Origin: Candidatus Sumerlaeota bacterium | GTDB taxonomy: Bacteria > Sumerlaeota > Sumerlaeia > UBA8349 | DNA length: 33,792 bases | Direction of reading: 5' to 3' | Assembly (NCBI GenBank): GCA_016931035.1 | Contig: JAFGFN010000104.1 | Location: 1-33,792, forward strand | Shown here: positions 31,835 to 33,792 of the stretch, piece after piece | How positions within the stretch are numbered: the stretch's first letter is position 1 | Layout of the letters: each line of letters starts with the position of its first letter | Program-made: the position numbers and the translations under genes | Notes under the pieces: generated by a model | The model's input: the letters and a program-made list of their open reading frames with translations, nothing else | What the model was told of the DNA's origin: nothing | The model's database searches: none

Positions 31835-32830
31835 ATGACCGTCAAGATCGGAATCAATGGTTTCGGACGCATCGGCCGTTTGGTCTTCCGCGCCGCCATC
31901 GAGACCGGCAAGGCCGAGGTTGTGGGCATCAACGACCTGTGCGACACCGCCTCCCTCGCCCATCTGCTCAAGTACGACTCGACCCACGGCCGCTTCCAGG
32001 GGAAGGTCGAGGCCACGGACGACGCCCTGATCGTCAACGGCAAGAAGATCGCCGCGAGCAAGGAGAAGGACCCGGCGGCTCTGCCGTGGGCCAAGCTCGG
32101 CGCCATGATCGTCGTCGAATCCACGGGCCGTTTCACCAAGAAGGCCGACGCGGGCAAACACATCGCCGCCGGCGCCAAGAAGGTCATCATCTCCGCTCCG
32201 TCGCCCGACGCCGACAACACCATCGTCCTCGGCGTGAACGACAAGACCTACGACGCCGCGAAACACGACGTGATCTCGAACGCCTCGTGCACCACCAACT
32301 GCCTCGCGCCCGTCTGCAAGGTCCTGCACGAAAAGTTCGGCATCGCCCGCGGCCTGGTGACCACGATCCACGCCTACACCAACGACCAGCGCATCCTCGA
32401 CTTCGAGCACAAGGACCCGCGCCGGGCGCGCGCCGCGGCCGTCAGCATGATCCCGACCAAGACCGGCGCCGCCGCCGCCATCGGCCTCGTCATGCCCGAC
32501 CTCAAGGGCAAGATGGACGGCATGTCGATGCGCGTCCCCACGCCCAACGTCTCGATCGTGGACTTGGTGGCCGAGATGAAAGTCGACGTGACCAAGGAAG
32601 AGATCAACGCCGCGCTCAAAGCCGCCGCCGACGGCCCTCTCAAGGGCATTCTCGACTACTGCGACGAACCGCTCGTTTCGATCGACTTCAACCACTGCCC
32701 CGCTTCTTCGACGGTGGACGCTCTTTCGACCAAGGTTCTCGAAAGCCGCATGGTCAAGGTTCTCAGCTGGTACGACAACGAGTGGGGTTACTCGTGCCGC
32801 ACCATCGACCTCGCCGCTATGATGGGCTAG
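31835..32830 (+). CDS. gap: Glyceraldehyde-3-phosphate dehydrogenase, type I
   Basis: This 331-residue glycolytic enzyme converts glyceraldehyde 3-phosphate to 1,3-bisphosphoglycerate. NAD-binding INGFGRIGR (7-15) and Asp34 after the second strand favour NAD over NADP. The catalytic Cys152 lies in [10 protein letters not shown] and the activating His179 in [10 protein letters not shown]. The S-loop and C-terminal [10 protein letters not shown] are standard. AAAGGA precedes the ATG. Synonymous codon choice is strongly biased towards C-ending codons, as in highly expressed genes. A strong terminator follows at 32867. Confidence 0.98.
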   Translation: MTVKIGINGFGRIGRLVFRAAIETGKAEVVGINDLCDTASLAHLLKYDSTHGRFQGKVEATDDALIVNGKKIAASKEKDPAALPWAKLGAMIVVESTGRFTKKADAGKHIAAGAKKVIISAPSPDADNTIVLGVNDKTYDAAKHDVISNASCTTNCLAPVCKVLHEKFGIARGLVTTIHAYTNDQRILDFEHKDPRRARAAAVSMIPTKTGAAAAIGLVMPDLKGKMDGMSMRVPTPNVSIVDLVAEMKVDVTKEEINAALKAAADGPLKGILDYCDEPLVSIDFNHCPASSTVDALSTKVLESRMVKVLSWYDNEWGYSCRTIDLAAMMG

Positions 32831-32866
32831 GGCTGAGCGAAGTCGAAACGAACACCGCATCTCCAC

Positions 32867-32906
32867 AACGGCCGGGAAAGGCGATTGCCTTTCCCGGCCG
32901 TTTTCT
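32867..32906 (+). terminator. Strong Rho-independent terminator after gap
   Basis: A perfect 16-base stem (32867-32882 with 32887-32902) around the tetraloop GATT, ending in TTTTC. It is 36 bases after the gap stop and is the clearest intrinsic terminator in the window. Confidence 0.95.
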
Positions 32907-33011
32907 CTCCGCGAACGAAACGAACAGGTCCCGACTTCAGAGTTGTTTTCCGATCAACCCGAGAAGCATTCTCTTCTCGCAGTCGGTCGGACTGTTGTTC
33001 TACGATAAAGA

Positions 33012-33073
33012 CGACACCAAGGTGTCGAACGGCAAAGCGGAACCCAGTCCGCCTCAGGCGGACAAGGTTCCGC
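33012..33073. promoter_or_regulatory. Nested palindromes upstream of the GH1 gene
   Basis: CGACACC-AA-GGTGTCG (33012-33027) is a 16-base near-palindrome suited to a dimeric regulator. Then GCGGAACC (33037-33044) pairs with GGTTCCGC (33066-33073), enclosing a second pair CCGCC (33049-33053) and GGCGG (33057-33061). Either the first is an operator and the second a hairpin, or the whole is another dispersed repeat. They lie about 85-150 bases before the beta-glucosidase start. Confidence 0.4.
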
Positions 33074-33158
33074 ACTCCAAAACAAAAGCGACGCGAAATG
33101 GCGATTCTGCGTTCGATTCCCATCCATCGCGATCGACAGACCGGGAGGCGACAAGATC

Positions 33159-33792
33159 ATGAGTTTTCCGAAGGATTTTGCCTGGGGAGTGGCGGCGTCG
33201 AGCTATCAGATCGAAGGCGCGCCGTGCGAGGACGGCAAAGGCCTGTCGGTCTGGGATACGATGTGCCTGAAGAAGGGCGCCGTCAAGGACGGCCAAACCG
33301 GCGACGTGGCGTGCGACCACTATCGTCGCTACGCCGAAGACGTCGCCCTCATGGCCGAGATCGGGGTCCGCGCCTATCGTTTCTCGATCTCGTGGCCGCG
33401 CGTGCTGCCCGACGGAATCGGCAAGGCGAACGAGAAAGGCCTGGCGTTCTACGACCGTCTGGTCGACGAGATGCTCGGCGCGGGAATCGCCCCCTACGCC
33501 ACCCTTTTCCACTGGGACTTTCCCTACGAACTCTATTGTCGCGGCGGATGGCTCAACCCGTCGAGCGCCGATTGGTTCGCCGAATACGCCGACGTCGTCG
33601 CGCGCAGGCTCGGCGACCGGGTCGCCGCGTGGATGACGCACAACGAACCGCAATGCTTCATCGGCCTCGGTCATTCGAGCGGCGTCCACGCACCGGGCGA
33701 CAAACTCGGCCTGCGCGACGTTCTCCGGGCGGCCCACAACGCCCTCGTCGCTCACGGTAAGGCCGTCCAGGCGATCCGCGCATCCGGGGCGA
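33159..33792 (+). CDS. Beta-glucosidase, glycoside hydrolase family 1 (truncated by window end)
   Basis: Only the first 211 codons are present; GH1 enzymes are about 450 residues. The protein starts MSFPKDFAWGVAASSYQIEG, the diagnostic GH1 N-terminus with the sugar-binding Gln17. It continues with HYRRYAEDVALMAEIGVRAYRFSISWPRV and TLFHWDFPYEL (His118). The acid/base Glu163 lies in THNEP. The nucleophile (expected in TENG) is beyond the edge. No signal peptide is present, so it would be a cytoplasmic enzyme cleaving beta-glucosides or galactosides. GGGAGG lies 10 bases before the ATG at 33159. An intrinsic terminator and a nested palindrome separate it from gap. Confidence 0.95.
   Translation, partial: MSFPKDFAWGVAASSYQIEGAPCEDGKGLSVWDTMCLKKGAVKDGQTGDVACDHYRRYAEDVALMAEIGVRAYRFSISWPRVLPDGIGKANEKGLAFYDRLVDEMLGAGIAPYATLFHWDFPYELYCRGGWLNPSSADWFAEYADVVARRLGDRVAAWMTHNEPQCFIGLGHSSGVHAPGDKLGLRDVLRAAHNALVAHGKAVQAIRASGA

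Noticed and set aside
1..33792. tRNA genes, rRNA genes or CRISPR arrays
   Set aside because: I scanned by eye for T-arm-like sequence (GGTTCGA and its complement) and for evenly spaced direct repeats with unique spacers. I found only coding hits and the short repeats listed.

Overview
The window is GC-rich, densely coded bacterial chromosome with no rRNA, tRNA, CRISPR array, transposase or phage gene that I can see. Almost every gene belongs to a recognisable housekeeping or catabolic family. Three observations point to a Planctomycetota or related PVC-type bacterium, and this assignment is inference from memory. They are several families of short dispersed intergenic repeats whose spurious translations look like those seen in such genomes, an archaeal/eukaryote-type prolyl-tRNA synthetase, and an abundance of sugar-acid redox enzymes. 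The window is an ordinary core region in which the space between genes is more remarkable than the genes.

Layout. 1-6.3 kb: an oligopeptide-type ABC ATPase (+), then on the minus strand a large multi-spanning membrane protein with a TPR-like tail and an exported, tail-anchored protein with a D-Ala-D-Ala dipeptidase (VanX/DdpX-type) domain. 6.3-6.9 kb: a noncoding stretch holding a large multi-hairpin element. 6.9-11.3 kb: rpoN (sigma-54), convergent with a hybrid sensor histidine kinase carrying an ABC-substrate-binding-like sensor domain. 11.6-15.9 kb: a glutamate synthase small-subunit-type flavoprotein, convergent with a three-gene operon (RNA 2',3'-cyclic phosphodiesterase, methyltransferase, diphthine-ammonia-ligase-like ATP pyrophosphatase), then a GxxExxY-family gene set between two copies of a repeat. 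15.9-17.4 kb: proS. 17.8-22.8 kb: five minus-strand catabolic genes (aldo/keto reductase, zinc alcohol dehydrogenase, KduD-like dehydrogenase, second SDR, aminotransferase). 22.9-27.2 kb: an XRE-type regulator downstream of a ylxM-ffh-rpsP-khpA-rimM cluster. 27.5-31 kb: a small Ala/Glu-rich secreted protein, a TIM-barrel glycosidase-like protein, a tiny basic protein and a membrane-anchored protein. 31.2-33.8 kb (+): an Ala/Glu-rich lipoprotein, gap (GAPDH) with a textbook terminator, and the first 211 codons of a GH1 beta-glucosidase that runs off the window.

How the genes relate. The SRP GTPase, its YlxM-like partner, S16, KhpA and the 30S maturation factor RimM form a translation/secretion operon. 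The 17.8-22.8 kb genes look like a set for oxidising or reducing sugars and sugar acids (KduD is the most specific clue), which fits with the GH1 and GAPDH genes at the right edge. Repeat elements occupy the gaps between both convergent gene pairs, and the coding sequences run into them, so stop codons and C-terminal tails there are made of repeat sequence.

The best candidates for undescribed biology are: (1) the multi-arm hairpin element at 6431-6690; (2) the GxxExxY gene bracketed by copies of one repeat, like a small mobile cassette; (3) the shared purine-rich inverted-repeat element at 8531-8602 and 13026-13139, which appears to work as a bidirectional terminator and as a source of C-terminal codons.
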